64,000 bases of DNA from DAOTXR01 sp034435375 (GCA_034435375.1 DAOTXR010000083.1:1-64000); one strand, 5' to 3'. Numbered from the stretch's first letter, positions 17,220 through 25,903 are shown. A program made the numbers and translations. Notes: a model not told the origin generated them from the letters alone.

Positions 17220-18683
17220 ATGCAGCACCCATATCCAACGTTTATCACCGATTTTCGCGTGCTTACCGAGGCACAGTGCAAACAGATCCACCTGGCCAGC
17301 TTGGAAATCCTCAGCTATATGGGCGTCCAGATTCACGATGATGAGGCCATCACTCTGCTGAAAGAGAATGGAGCAGATGTGACCGATAACGTCCTGGTGC
17401 GATTCCCAGCCGGATTGGTGGAGTGGGCGGTGCGCTGCGCGCCGCCGAGCGTCATCCTGTGGGATCGCACAGGGCGTGCGGCTGTCCGTTTGCAGGAGCG
17501 CCATGTACATTTTGGGACAGGTTCAGATTGTCCGAACATCCTGGACTCGTTCACCGGTGAACGGCGTAAGTTCACCAAAGAAGACGTAGAGCAGGGGATG
17601 CGCGTCTGTGATTACCTGCCTAACATCGACTTCGTGCTATCTATGGGTCTCATCTCCGATGTAGATGAAACGGTGTCCGATCTGCATCAGTTCGATGCGA
17701 TGATACGCAATACGGTCAAGCCAGTCGTGTTCACTGCACACCATGTGACCAACTGCCGCTCAATCGTTGAGATGGCGGAAATTGTTGCTGGAGGCGCCGA
17801 CGCCTTGTGTCGGCGGCCACAAATTGCGTTGTTCACGGAGACGATCTCGCCTCTTAAGTATGCACCGGAGACGACTCAGAAGCTGCTCTACATGGCCGGG
17901 AAGCATCTGCCTGTAGTGCTCAGCTCTGGGCCGATGATGGGTGCCTCTGGGCCGCAGACACACGCCGGGGCGCTGGCGTTGGCAAACGCTGAGGTGCTGG
18001 CCGGGATGGTGATCGCCCAGCTTAGGCGCCGGGGGGCCCCGATCATCTATGCACTGGGCATCCATCCGCTTGATATGAAGACAATGGTGCTACCCTATGG
18101 CGCGCCTGAACTGTCGCTCAACACCGCTGCCGCCGCAGATATGGCGCGCTTCTACGACCTGCCCGTGTGGGGATACGCCGGATGCAGCGACGCCAAGACA
18201 GTTGACCAGCAGGCCGCCATCGAGGCAGTCAGTTCGATCATCATGTCCCTCCTGGCAGGCAATCACCTGGTTCACGATGTGGCGTATCTGGAGAGCGGGT
18301 TGACAAGTTCTTTCGACATGCTGGTGCTCTCAGACCTTGCTATCGAGATGGGACGCCACCTGTTGAAGCCCGTTGTGATCGATCCCGATACGCTGGCGCT
18401 CGAAGTCATTGAGCGGGTCGGTTCGGCTGGGCACTATATGGGCGATGAGCACACGCTGAGCCACTTCCGCGACATCTGGTATCACAAGCTCATTGATCGC
18501 CAGCGATACGAAGCATGGTTGGCTGACGGGGCGCTGACGCTGGGGGATCGCATCAACCAGAAAGTGCGGGAGATCCTCAACACACACGTACCTGCATCGC
18601 TGTCTGACGACATTAAGCAGCGGCTAATGGAGCGCCTGACCCAGGCCGAAGACGAGGCTGTCCAATCCGGGAGGGAAGCCTGA
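17220..18683 (+). CDS. MttB-family methyltransferase homologue (non-pyrrolysine)
   Basis: TIM-barrel corrinoid-dependent methyltransferase relative, 487 residues. The N-terminus (LTEAQCKQIHLASLEILSYM, MGVQIHDDEA) and VWGYAGCSDAKTVDQQAAIEA are typical of the trimethylamine methyltransferase superfamily. The frame has no internal TAG, so it does not use pyrrolysine as true MttB does; non-Pyl members such as MtgB demethylate glycine betaine or other quaternary amines. No corrinoid protein or reductive activase is encoded nearby. GAAGGAAG precedes ATG 17220. It probably removes a methyl group from an N-methylated substrate, but this is inference. Confidence 0.85.
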   Translation: MQHPYPTFITDFRVLTEAQCKQIHLASLEILSYMGVQIHDDEAITLLKENGADVTDNVLVRFPAGLVEWAVRCAPPSVILWDRTGRAAVRLQERHVHFGTGSDCPNILDSFTGERRKFTKEDVEQGMRVCDYLPNIDFVLSMGLISDVDETVSDLHQFDAMIRNTVKPVVFTAHHVTNCRSIVEMAEIVAGGADALCRRPQIALFTETISPLKYAPETTQKLLYMAGKHLPVVLSSGPMMGASGPQTHAGALALANAEVLAGMVIAQLRRRGAPIIYALGIHPLDMKTMVLPYGAPELSLNTAAAADMARFYDLPVWGYAGCSDAKTVDQQAAIEAVSSIIMSLLAGNHLVHDVAYLESGLTSSFDMLVLSDLAIEMGRHLLKPVVIDPDTLALEVIERVGSAGHYMGDEHTLSHFRDIWYHKLIDRQRYEAWLADGALTLGDRINQKVREILNTHVPASLSDDIKQRLMERLTQAEDEAVQSGREA

Positions 18684-18684
18684 T

Positions 18685-19887
18685 ATGCCAGTGTTCAGCC
18701 GAGAAGAGATGGGCCGCCGAGTTGACAAACTGCGGTGGCAGATGGCCAAGGATGCACTCGATTGCGTCATTGCGACTTCCTATGTCGGCTCATACTATCT
18801 GAGCGGCGTGCCCATCCACTGGTTCGGGCGCCCGCTCGCGACCATCATCCCGCTCTCGGGCGAAGCGGCGATGGTTGAGTCCATCATTGAGCTGGGCCAC
18901 ACCCGCGCCCAATCATGGATCGAGGACATCCGCACGTACTATGACTACAACATCGGGCCTGTTTATGAGAACCCGCAACCTCCGCTTACTTCGATGGTTG
19001 CGCTTGTCAAAGAGGTCCTCGCCGATCGTAACCTGACCAAAGCTCGCATCGGAATCGAGGGGGCGGAGCTTCCGCTCGATCACCTCCGAGTGTTACAGGA
19101 TGCGCTGCCAGACGTCGAGTTTGTAAGCGTGTCGAGGATGCTCGCTATGTTGCGTATGGTGCTGTCTGAGGAGGAACTCGCCCTGGTCCGCGCTGCCGAT
19201 GAGATCGCCGACCTGGGTCAGCAGGCGCTTATCGAGGCCATAGAGCCTAATAAGCCTGCCTATGCCATCGAGCTACCCGTCCGGGAGAAGTTGATCGATG
19301 CACTTATGGAACGCCATCCAGACAAGCCTTTCAGCCTGCATGTGATGAGCGGCCTTGGCTCAGGGGACAAGAGCGCCGGTCACAGCGAGTGGACAACATG
19401 GAACAAAGACCATCTGGTCAAACCAGGCCAGCTTCTTGAGACCGTCGTTGACGTATGGCTGTGGGGCTATTGGGGCAACGTGGAGCGCGCAGTAGCGGTT
19501 GGCAAACCGGATGAGAGGACCCACAGGGCATTTGAGGTGATGATCGAAGCCAATGAGGCGGCCATCGCCGCTGTCAAACCGGGCGTCCTCCTCGCGGACG
19601 TTGACCGCGCGGCGAAGACCGTCCTGCAGAAATATGGCTACGAAACGATGACCGGCTCCGGCTGTGGGCGTGGGATCACAAGTTATGAGGCCAACGCGCG
19701 TGAGCTGCTCATGGACCTGCGGCTGTACTCCGATGTGGTAGTTGAGCCAGGGATGGCCTTCTCTATCGAGCCGGACGTGCGTGAACCCGGCGTTGGTACA
19801 TTCCGCCACTGCAACACGGTCATTGTCACCGAAGAGGGCTGCGAAGTGGACTCCAAGGTGCCGCGAGGCGTGATCTGGGTTGGATAG
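18685..19887 (+). CDS. M24-family protein lacking metal ligands (creatinase-like)
   Basis: Creatinase-fold protein, 400 residues: N-terminal domain LDCVIATSYVGSYYLSGVPI and C-terminal pita-bread domain. The usual five metal ligands are degenerate. The first Asp survives (ETVVDVWLWG) but the second is Asn (YWGNVERAV), the GHG motif is replaced by GSGCGRGITS and the final Glu position reads FRHCNTVIV. Creatine amidinohydrolase is the classic M24 member that works without metal, so creatine cleavage to sarcosine and urea is plausible; another metal-free amidohydrolase is the alternative. It starts 2 bases after the MttB-like stop, with GGGAGGGAAG upstream. Confidence 0.75.
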   Translation: MPVFSREEMGRRVDKLRWQMAKDALDCVIATSYVGSYYLSGVPIHWFGRPLATIIPLSGEAAMVESIIELGHTRAQSWIEDIRTYYDYNIGPVYENPQPPLTSMVALVKEVLADRNLTKARIGIEGAELPLDHLRVLQDALPDVEFVSVSRMLAMLRMVLSEEELALVRAADEIADLGQQALIEAIEPNKPAYAIELPVREKLIDALMERHPDKPFSLHVMSGLGSGDKSAGHSEWTTWNKDHLVKPGQLLETVVDVWLWGYWGNVERAVAVGKPDERTHRAFEVMIEANEAAIAAVKPGVLLADVDRAAKTVLQKYGYETMTGSGCGRGITSYEANARELLMDLRLYSDVVVEPGMAFSIEPDVREPGVGTFRHCNTVIVTEEGCEVDSKVPRGVIWVG

Positions 19888-19910
19888 CCGGTGGGCAACT
19901 GGAGACAACT

Positions 19911-21026
19911 ATGTACGACACTCTAGCAAAGCGCCTTGAGAGACTCCGAGCAGCCCTCGACAAGGAGCATCTGCCTGGGCTGATCCTGAACCAGCAGGCC
20001 TACATCTATCACCTGACGAATTGGATACCGCCGTCATGGGCCAACGTGTTTCTATTGATTGGCCCTAGGGAGATGGTTCTGGTGACGCCCTTTGTGCCGG
20101 ACAATACGCTGTCGGCGTGGAGCGACCCCATCCTCTACGAGTCGTTTGCACTCGACTATGAGATCGCGGCCACCGATAACGCCGTCGCTGCGTTGCAGCA
20201 GGCATTGAGTCAGACAGGATTGATCAATGGCCCACTTGGGGCGGTGCTGAACGCACTGCCAGCGGCCTATGGGCTACCGCTCAGCGAGCAGGTCAAACTC
20301 CGCGATGTGAAGGGCCTTATGCACGAGGTCACCAGCGTGAAAGACGAGGCTGCTCAGCAAGCGATCCGGCAGCGGGTGAGCTACCTTGATCGCGCTTTTG
20401 AGGTGGCAAGGGATGCCATCCGCCCCGGTGTGACCGAGACAGAGGTGTTTGGCAAGATTTTCACCTCGTTGGCTCAGTCACTTGGTGGGCCGCTTACGCT
20501 GGATTGCAACTTTGGCTCCGGGCCACGCGCGCTTGGCGATGAACCTCAGCCGACGAATAAGCCACTCGAAGCGGGAGAGTCTGTCATGATCGATCTGTTT
20601 CCACTGATGGACGGGTACGTGGCTGACTATACCCGCAACTTCGTGGTTGGGCCGCCTACGGACGGTCAGCTTGCGCAGCATGCCATCCTTGAGACTGCGC
20701 TGGCCGCAGCCGAGAAGGCTCTACGTCCTGGGGTCAGAGCCTCCGAAATAGACCGCTTGGTGCGCAGGGTCATCCAAGACGCAGGGTATGGCGAGTTCGC
20801 TCATCGCCATCATACTGGCCATGCCTTCGGCTTGACGATTCCAGAGCCGCCGTGGCTGATCCCCGCCGATCATACGCCGCTGAGGGCTGGGATGGTCATT
20901 GCTGTGGAACCGGGAATCTATCACCCGGAAAACGGCGGGATGCGCCTTGAGGGCAACTACATCATCACCGAAGACGGTTGTGAGCCGCTCGTTGGCTTTC
21001 CGGCCAAACTGATCGTCTGTAAATAG
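19911..21026 (+). CDS. M24-family hydrolase (Xaa-Pro peptidase-like), metal site intact
   Basis: Third M24 protein of the cluster, 371 residues. N-terminal domain: LPGLILNQQAYIYHLTNWIP. The catalytic domain keeps metal ligands Asp (VMIDLFPLMDG), Asp (VADYTRNFVVG), His (TGHAFGLTIPEPP), Glu (VAVEPGIY) and Glu (RLEGNYIIT). The product is likely an active dipeptidase or amidohydrolase. GGAGACAACT precedes ATG 19911, 23 bases after the previous stop. Having two metal-competent and one metal-free paralogue in one operon suggests successive hydrolytic steps. Confidence 0.85.
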   Translation: MYDTLAKRLERLRAALDKEHLPGLILNQQAYIYHLTNWIPPSWANVFLLIGPREMVLVTPFVPDNTLSAWSDPILYESFALDYEIAATDNAVAALQQALSQTGLINGPLGAVLNALPAAYGLPLSEQVKLRDVKGLMHEVTSVKDEAAQQAIRQRVSYLDRAFEVARDAIRPGVTETEVFGKIFTSLAQSLGGPLTLDCNFGSGPRALGDEPQPTNKPLEAGESVMIDLFPLMDGYVADYTRNFVVGPPTDGQLAQHAILETALAAAEKALRPGVRASEIDRLVRRVIQDAGYGEFAHRHHTGHAFGLTIPEPPWLIPADHTPLRAGMVIAVEPGIYHPENGGMRLEGNYIITEDGCEPLVGFPAKLIVCK

Positions 21027-21039
21027 AATGGGGGTAAGA

Positions 21040-21795
21040 ATGAGCCTTGCTGGCAAAGTGATTATCCTGACCGGGGCCAGCCGTGGAATCGGGCTGGAGG
21101 CAGCGCGTGCCCTGTCTGCCGAGGGGGCTCGTGTCTATGGGGTTGCTCGCACCGCCGTTGACCCCTCGAAACTGGCTGACGGCATCATCATGTTCCGTGC
21201 CGATGTACGTGACCGGTCGCAGGTGACGGAGGTTGTGCGCACTGTATTGGAAGACGCCGGGCGTATTGATGTACTCATCAACAATGCTGGAGTCGAGGTC
21301 GTCAAACCGCTGGCGGATATAGACGACGAGGAATACGATCAAGTTCTTGATACCAATCTCAGGGGGGCCTTCCTCTTTACCTCCGCTGTGATCCCATCGA
21401 TGCAGCGCCAGCAGGCAGGGCACATTGTCTTTGTGAACTCTGTATCTGGCATCCGAGGTTTTGCAGATGATGCCATCTACTGCGCCTCAAAACATGCTCT
21501 CACTGGCCTGGCGGATGCGTTAGACGAGGAGCTAAGGCCGCGTGGCATCCGGATTACAAGCATCCATCCAGGCGCAACAGACACCACGCTAGCACTCAAC
21601 TCGTGGGCGCCAGCTGACGATCCGCGCCGTCCCTACTTTCTGAAAGCGGAAGATGTGGCAGCGGCTATTGTGTACGCAGTCTCGCAGCCGCCTCGCGTCG
21701 TTGTCAAGCAGATCGTCATTCAGCCCTTAATTGAACCGCCTCATTCTGAATTCCTGCCACTTGAGGTGGTTCAGGCGCTGTTAGATACGCTATGA
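21040..21795 (+). CDS. Short-chain dehydrogenase/reductase (SDR)
   Basis: Classical SDR of 251 residues. TGASRGIG (cofactor), NNAGVE, a serine strand VFVNSVSGIRG and the active-site YCASK are present. The C-terminus is GIRITSIHPGATDT then an atypical tail without the usual 'VDGG' motif, ending EFLPLEVVQALLDTL, which is closer to FabG-like or sepiapterin-type SDRs that lack the DGG strand. ATG 21040 follows GGGGGT; an in-frame ATG at 21028 is an alternative adding four residues. It is the last plus-strand gene of the catabolic cluster and converges on the XRE regulator. Confidence 0.85.
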   Translation: MSLAGKVIILTGASRGIGLEAARALSAEGARVYGVARTAVDPSKLADGIIMFRADVRDRSQVTEVVRTVLEDAGRIDVLINNAGVEVVKPLADIDDEEYDQVLDTNLRGAFLFTSAVIPSMQRQQAGHIVFVNSVSGIRGFADDAIYCASKHALTGLADALDEELRPRGIRITSIHPGATDTTLALNSWAPADDPRRPYFLKAEDVAAAIVYAVSQPPRVVVKQIVIQPLIEPPHSEFLPLEVVQALLDTL

Positions 21796-21910
21796 GCAGT
21801 GCCAACCAAGCTCCTTTGAATGGATACGCCTGAGGCGAGAGGCTTCCATATTGTCTTGCCCTTCCAATAGCAAAGGCAAATCTCATACGGCTTCTCTCTT
21901 GCACTCTCTG

Positions 21911-22558
21911 TCATCGCACTGACCCGGAGTCTCCACCACTTCGCGGCGACCTGTCCGCGCGCGTAGAAGGAGAGACCATATGCCGCTGCTGCGCCTTCAG
22001 ATCGGAACCGCTCGCTTGAAATACTACGATAAGGAGCGCTGGAGTCTCCGCTGTATTGTGGAAGCAATGAGGCTGTGTGGCTGCGAAGAGTAAGCTGCAG
22101 CCAGCTTGCAGAGTGTAGACCTGATGCCCTATGCAGTATTCAATCTCACCATCGAGACAATAGATAAACTCCTCTCCGGGATGGGTGACTGGTTCATCGA
22201 GGTTTCCGGCCCCGGGATCAACCGTCGCTAGGAAAGGCTCAAGCTGTTGATCGCGCAGCCCGATCCCCAGGCTGTGCATGGTGATGCCGTTGGCCCACGA
22301 GCGCAGTTGCTGCTCCGGTGTGGTGAGCACCACAGACTCTTCTTGTTCCTCCTCAAAGAACGCCGTGATCGGCACTTTGAAGGCCGCCGCCAGGAGGTGT
22401 AGGGACGAGACAGTGGGCGAGTTCTCCCCTCGCTCGATGAGGCTGATGGCATTGGTCGATAGGCCAGAACGCTCGGCCAGCGCGCGTAATGATAGACCCT
22501 GACGCTCGCGTATCGCGCGAATCCGCTGTCCGACGTTAGGTTGCATCTGCTGGCTCAT
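21911..22558 (-). CDS. XRE-family regulator with C-terminal cupin domain (copy 1)
   Basis: Regulator of 215 residues: helix-turn-helix at 8-65 (VGQRIRAIRERQGLSLRALA, then SGLSTNAISLIERGENSPT) and a cupin sensor domain (HPGEEFIYCLDGEIEYCIG, TQPHCFHNT). The start at 22558 is supported by GGAGGGG 4 bases upstream. It is a close paralogue of the gene at 31949-32539: about 57 of the first 70 aligned residues are identical by eye. Members of this group often control amino-acid or polyamine metabolism. The inverted repeat at 22600-22624 just upstream is probably its own operator. Confidence 0.88.
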   Translation of the reverse strand: MSQQMQPNVGQRIRAIRERQGLSLRALAERSGLSTNAISLIERGENSPTVSSLHLLAAAFKVPITAFFEEEQEESVVLTTPEQQLRSWANGITMHSLGIGLRDQQLEPFLATVDPGAGNLDEPVTHPGEEFIYCLDGEIEYCIGHQVYTLQAGCSLLFAATQPHCFHNTAETPALLIVVFQASGSDLKAQQRHMVSPSTRADRSPRSGGDSGSVR

Positions 22559-22911
22559 GCTCCCCTCCTCGTCTCCAGTGGCAGGCTGCCGCCCGAATCT
22601 TACCACTATAGTTGATAATGGTAAATTATAATAGTACAATGTGAGGGCAGAAGAGTCCCGGTTCGTCAGAACAGTTATAGTTTCTACCTCCATTGGTAGG
22701 AGAACGCCACAACGATACTCTTTACGCAGCACTGGCTATTTGTCGCTCTGGGAGCTGGTCGAGACTCTGGAAAGGTAGGCTGTGAGCAAGCTCAGGCAAA
22801 CCCGGCCAGAGCTTGAGACGAGTGGAAAGACGCAGGTCGTAGAATGCTATGGTGTGCGCTTCTGGAGCATAGCGGCAGAAAGATTGCATTGACAAAGCAA
22901 GGAGATCGAAG
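22559..22911. other. Divergent intergenic region between XRE copy 1 and the ferredoxin gene
   Basis: This 353-base gap has an AT-rich core at 22600-22645 holding the inverted repeat at 22600-22624. The remainder up to the AAGGAG ribosome site in front of the ATG at 22912 shows no gene, tRNA or recognised riboswitch. A plus-strand promoter for the ferredoxin-MinD block must lie here, but no convincing pair of boxes was found. Confidence 0.5.
22600..22624. promoter_or_regulatory. Inverted repeat TTACCA/TGGTAA upstream of XRE copy 1
   Basis: TTACCA at 22600-22605 pairs with TGGTAA at 22619-22624; inside, TAT and ATA also pair. It lies 42-66 bases upstream of the regulator start. The equivalent region of the paralogue carries TACCAT/ATGGTA at 31877-31912 and, read in gene orientation, the same GGTAAGAT run. 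Inference: a shared autoregulatory operator. Confidence 0.5.
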
Positions 22912-23454
22912 ATGATCCATATCGATCAGACCGAGTGCCTGGGGTGCGGGGACTGCGTCGAAGTCTGTCCCCGTGAGGCTATTCGATTGGTAGGCAGCTC
23001 GGCGAAGATCGACCGGGCACGCTGCGACAACTGCGGGCTTTGTCTGGATGTATGCCCGTCGGGAGCCATCCAGCGTGCACAACTTGTCATTCCGCCTCGA
23101 CCCACAGCCGCGCTTGCAGCGCCCAAACCGTCGCAGCGAGCAAGTCTGCTCAGCGCGGCAGGCGCGGCTTTAGCCTATCTGGGGATGGAGCTTCTACCGC
23201 GCGTGCTGCCGCTTGCGCTCGACATGCTCGAGGAGCGTGTGTCCAGGGACAGTCGTGAGCATCTACGCTATCCGCGAGATGGCCTGAGCCGCGCTGATGT
23301 GCCTGTCGGCAGGAGGCTGCGGCGTGGACGCGGTCAGGGACATGCGGGCATGTGCCAATGCCCCCGCTGCGGCTACCGGGTAAGACACCCGGCAGGCACG
23401 CCCTGCCGGACGATGGCTTGCCCACAGTGTGGGAGCAGGCTGATACGCCAATAA
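22912..23454 (+). CDS. Two-cluster ferredoxin with C-terminal zinc-ribbon-like domain
   Basis: Protein of 180 residues. Residues 1-55 are a 2[4Fe-4S] ferredoxin: CLGCGDCVEVCP and CDNCGLCLDVCP. A proline-rich linker and a short hydrophobic helix (AGAALAYLGMELLPRVLPLA) follow. The C-terminus has paired cysteines CQCPRCGYRVR and CRTMACPQCG, likely binding zinc or another metal. AAGGAG precedes ATG 22912. It probably passes electrons to, or helps assemble metal centres with, the NifX-like and MinD-type proteins encoded directly after it. A decayed copy of its C-terminal half is seen at about 30930-31250 on the minus strand. Confidence 0.85.
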   Translation: MIHIDQTECLGCGDCVEVCPREAIRLVGSSAKIDRARCDNCGLCLDVCPSGAIQRAQLVIPPRPTAALAAPKPSQRASLLSAAGAALAYLGMELLPRVLPLALDMLEERVSRDSREHLRYPRDGLSRADVPVGRRLRRGRGQGHAGMCQCPRCGYRVRHPAGTPCRTMACPQCGSRLIRQ

Positions 23455-23518
23455 GAGCCGGCCCACGCCGAGAATGGGCGGGTGGCGTCTTATTTCAAGG
23501 ATGCCAGGAGAGGTAGGG

Positions 23519-23890
23519 ATGAAAATCGCCATCAGCGTGACTACTCCTTCGCCTGAGGCGCCATTCGAGACACGCTTCGGGCGCGCCGCCGCTTTTGTGA
23601 TCGTCGATACCGAAACGGGCGAGCGAGACGTCCTGCTCAACCCCGCGGCCGATGCCGCAGGCGGCGCAGGTGTCCAGGCCGCCGAATTCGTCATCCGGCA
23701 CGGGGCTGGGGCCGTGATCAGCGGTGCGTTTGGGCCAAATGCCTATGACACGCTGACAGCAGCTCAGGTTCAGATGTTCCAGGCCGAGTCCGGGACGGTT
23801 GACGAGCTTGTGCAGAGGTACAAAAATGCCGAACTCCTGCCAACAACAGGTGTGGCAGGCCAGGGTCGCCGCAGAGGGAGACCCTGGTGA
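23519..23890 (+). CDS. NifX/NifB-C/ORP-family metal-cofactor carrier (copy 1)
   Basis: Small protein of 123 residues of the dinitrogenase iron-molybdenum cofactor carrier superfamily. It starts MKIAISVTTPS, followed by ETRFGRAAAFVIVD, and has AAEFVIRHGAGAVISGAFGP with the family's ALT/ALxxAgvq tail. Such proteins hold FeMo-cofactor precursors or, in Desulfovibrio ORP, a Mo-Cu-sulfide cluster. ATG 23519 follows GGAGAGG. The stop overlaps the next gene's GTG (23887), indicating tight coupling to the MinD-type ATPases. The last 20 residues are basic and not conserved. Confidence 0.82.
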   Translation: MKIAISVTTPSPEAPFETRFGRAAAFVIVDTETGERDVLLNPAADAAGGAGVQAAEFVIRHGAGAVISGAFGPNAYDTLTAAQVQMFQAESGTVDELVQRYKNAELLPTTGVAGQGRRRGRPW

Positions 23891-24750
23891 TCATCGCCGT
23901 TGCCAGTGGCAAGGGGGGCACCGGCAAAACGACTGTGGCAACCAGCCTGGCGCTGTCGCTGACCGGGCAGGTGCCCGTTTGTCTATTGGACTGCGACGTG
24001 GAAGCCCCCAACGCCCACCTGTTTCTTCACCCTCAGTTTGATCAACGCGCCGAAGCGGAGCTGCCTGTGCCCCAGGTTGATCCCAGCCGCTGCCAGCAGT
24101 GTGGCACCTGCGCTCAGGTGTGTCAGTACCATGCTATTGCCGTGCTGGGCCAGGCCGTCCTGGTTTTCCCGGAGTTGTGCCACGGCTGTGGAAGTTGTGC
24201 GCTAAACTGCGCTGAGCGCGCAATCAGCGAAGTGCCTCGCTCGCTTGGCGTGCTTGAGAGCGGCAGGGCGGCTGGCGGCATCCGCTTTGGGCGGGGCACG
24301 CTGAACATCGGGGAGCCGTTAGCCGTCCCAGTGATCCGGCAGCTCAAGCGGTGGCGTGACCCGCAGCCAGACGAACTGGTCATCATCGATGCACCGCCGG
24401 GCACATCCTGCCCGGTGGTGGAAGCCATCCGTGGGGCTGATTACGCCCTGCTGGTGACGGAGCCTACGCCCTTCGGCCTGCACGACCTCAGGCTCGCCTA
24501 TGATCTCACTCGCGAGTTGGGGATTCCGGCGGGGGTGATCCTCAACCGGGATGGGATCGGCACTGCCGATGTCGAGAAGTTCTGTGCCGCCGCTGGCCTG
24601 CCGGTGCTGTTGCACATCCCCCTTGACAGGAGTATCGCCGAAGGGCTTGCGCAGGGCATTCCCCTGGTGAATACGCACCCCGAGTACAGAGCGCGCTTCC
24701 GGGAAGTCTTTGAGAAGGTGTGCAGTGAGCTGAAGGAGCGTGCGTGCTAA
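23887..24750 (+). CDS. MinD/Mrp-superfamily ATPase with inserted ferredoxin domain (copy 1)
   Basis: Deviant-Walker P-loop ATPase, 287 residues. GKGGTGKTTVAT is the Walker A, LLDCDVEAPNAHLF follows, and VIIDAPPGTSCPVVEAI is the switch/Walker B region. Between them lies a 2[4Fe-4S] insert with CQQCGTCAQVC and CHGCGSCALNC. This architecture (COG1149-like) occurs in pairs beside NifX/ORP-type genes in anaerobes, where it is linked to iron-sulfur or Mo-Cu cofactor assembly. The GTG start overlaps the NifX stop, and the 3' end overlaps the second copy by 7 bases, so the two ATPases probably form a heterodimer. Confidence 0.88.
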   Translation: MIIAVASGKGGTGKTTVATSLALSLTGQVPVCLLDCDVEAPNAHLFLHPQFDQRAEAELPVPQVDPSRCQQCGTCAQVCQYHAIAVLGQAVLVFPELCHGCGSCALNCAERAISEVPRSLGVLESGRAAGGIRFGRGTLNIGEPLAVPVIRQLKRWRDPQPDELVIIDAPPGTSCPVVEAIRGADYALLVTEPTPFGLHDLRLAYDLTRELGIPAGVILNRDGIGTADVEKFCAAAGLPVLLHIPLDRSIAEGLAQGIPLVNTHPEYRARFREVFEKVCSELKERAC

Positions 24751-25655
24751 AAATTCTGGGGCAGAAGTCCAGGCAGGTTGTCATTCTGAGCGGCAAGGGG
24801 GGCACTGGTAAGACCACTGTATGCGCTGCCTTTGCTCATCTGGCCAGCCTGAGGCGTGATACTCGCGCCGTGCTGGTGGATGCGGATGTAGACGCTTCTA
24901 ACCTTGAGTTGGTGTTGTCTCCACACTGCATCGAAAAGTACGAATTCTACGGGGGGCAGATTGCGGCAATCGACTCTGCCCTTTGCACAGGCTGCAACAT
25001 CTGCGCGGAGGTGTGCCGCTTCGAAGCGGTGACTGCGCGAGATGGGCAACACAGCATCGACAGAATTGCCTGTGAAGGATGCGCCACTTGCATGACACAA
25101 TGCCCGACCGAGGCCATTCGTATGGAGCCGCAGTTGGCCGGGCACTGGTTTCACTCAGAGAGTTGCTACGGGCCGCTCTTCCACGCCGCGCTGTCCCCAG
25201 GCGCAGAGAACTCCGGCAAGCTGGTCACACTGATCAAGCAGCACGCGAGCCGGATGGGGCAGAGTGAAGCCTATCCCCTGATGATCGTGGATGGGCCGCC
25301 GGGAATCGGCTGTCCGGTGATCGCAGCCGCTTCCGGCGCGGACCTGGCTGTGATCGTAGCAGAGCCAACCGCTGCCGGCATTGAGGATATGGAACGTATC
25401 GTCGAGACGACCCGCCACTTTGGCGTGCCCGCATTGGTCTGTGTCAACAAAGCTGATGTCTACCCGCAAGGGCTGAAGATGATCGAGTCCTTTTGCCGGG
25501 ACGAGGGACTGCCTGTGATTGCACGCATTCCCTTCGATACTGCTGTCACCGAGGCCATGGTTCAGGGACAGCCAGTGACCGTCTACCAACCAGGTGGCTC
25601 GGTAAGCCGAGCCTTGCATGCAGGCTGGAAGGAGAGCCTTGCCTTGCTGAGTTGA
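24744..25655 (+). CDS. MinD/Mrp-superfamily ATPase with inserted ferredoxin domain (copy 2)
   Basis: Paralogue of the preceding gene, 303 residues. Walker A GKGGTGKTTVCA, LVDADVDASNLELVL, and IVDGPPGIGCPVIAAASGAD for the switch region. The insert has CTGCNICAEVC and CEGCATCMTQCP. Both clusters' cysteines are complete. GTG 24744 overlaps the previous stop and AAGGAG lies 9 bases upstream. A different N-terminal length and a longer segment between insert and switch distinguish it from copy 1. It ends a four-gene unit; about 250 bases with no plus-strand gene follow. Confidence 0.88.
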   Translation: MLKILGQKSRQVVILSGKGGTGKTTVCAAFAHLASLRRDTRAVLVDADVDASNLELVLSPHCIEKYEFYGGQIAAIDSALCTGCNICAEVCRFEAVTARDGQHSIDRIACEGCATCMTQCPTEAIRMEPQLAGHWFHSESCYGPLFHAALSPGAENSGKLVTLIKQHASRMGQSEAYPLMIVDGPPGIGCPVIAAASGADLAVIVAEPTAAGIEDMERIVETTRHFGVPALVCVNKADVYPQGLKMIESFCRDEGLPVIARIPFDTAVTEAMVQGQPVTVYQPGGSVSRALHAGWKESLALLS

Positions 25656-25903
25656 GTGCAGCTGCTCCCACGCTTCTGAGCAGCGGCAGCTCTTCGCGGG
25701 CAAGATGAGCCGGCTCCAGCCCGGAGAGGGTGTGCAGATGTCCAGCCTGGGGCGCTTTCGGTACCCCTGTGTGCTCATGGCTGCCGCTCAGGGTTGAAGC
25801 CAGGCCCCAGCGTCTCTGGTCTCCCCCCATAGCTGCAACGGCAGTCCAGTGCAGCCCGATTCGCGCCGCATCAACCGGCCCATCCGGCAGTGTGGCCAGC
25901 AGT

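Noticed and set aside
17220..18683. Pyrrolysine-containing methyltransferase
   Set aside because: There is no in-frame TAG in the gene, so pyrrolysine is not used.
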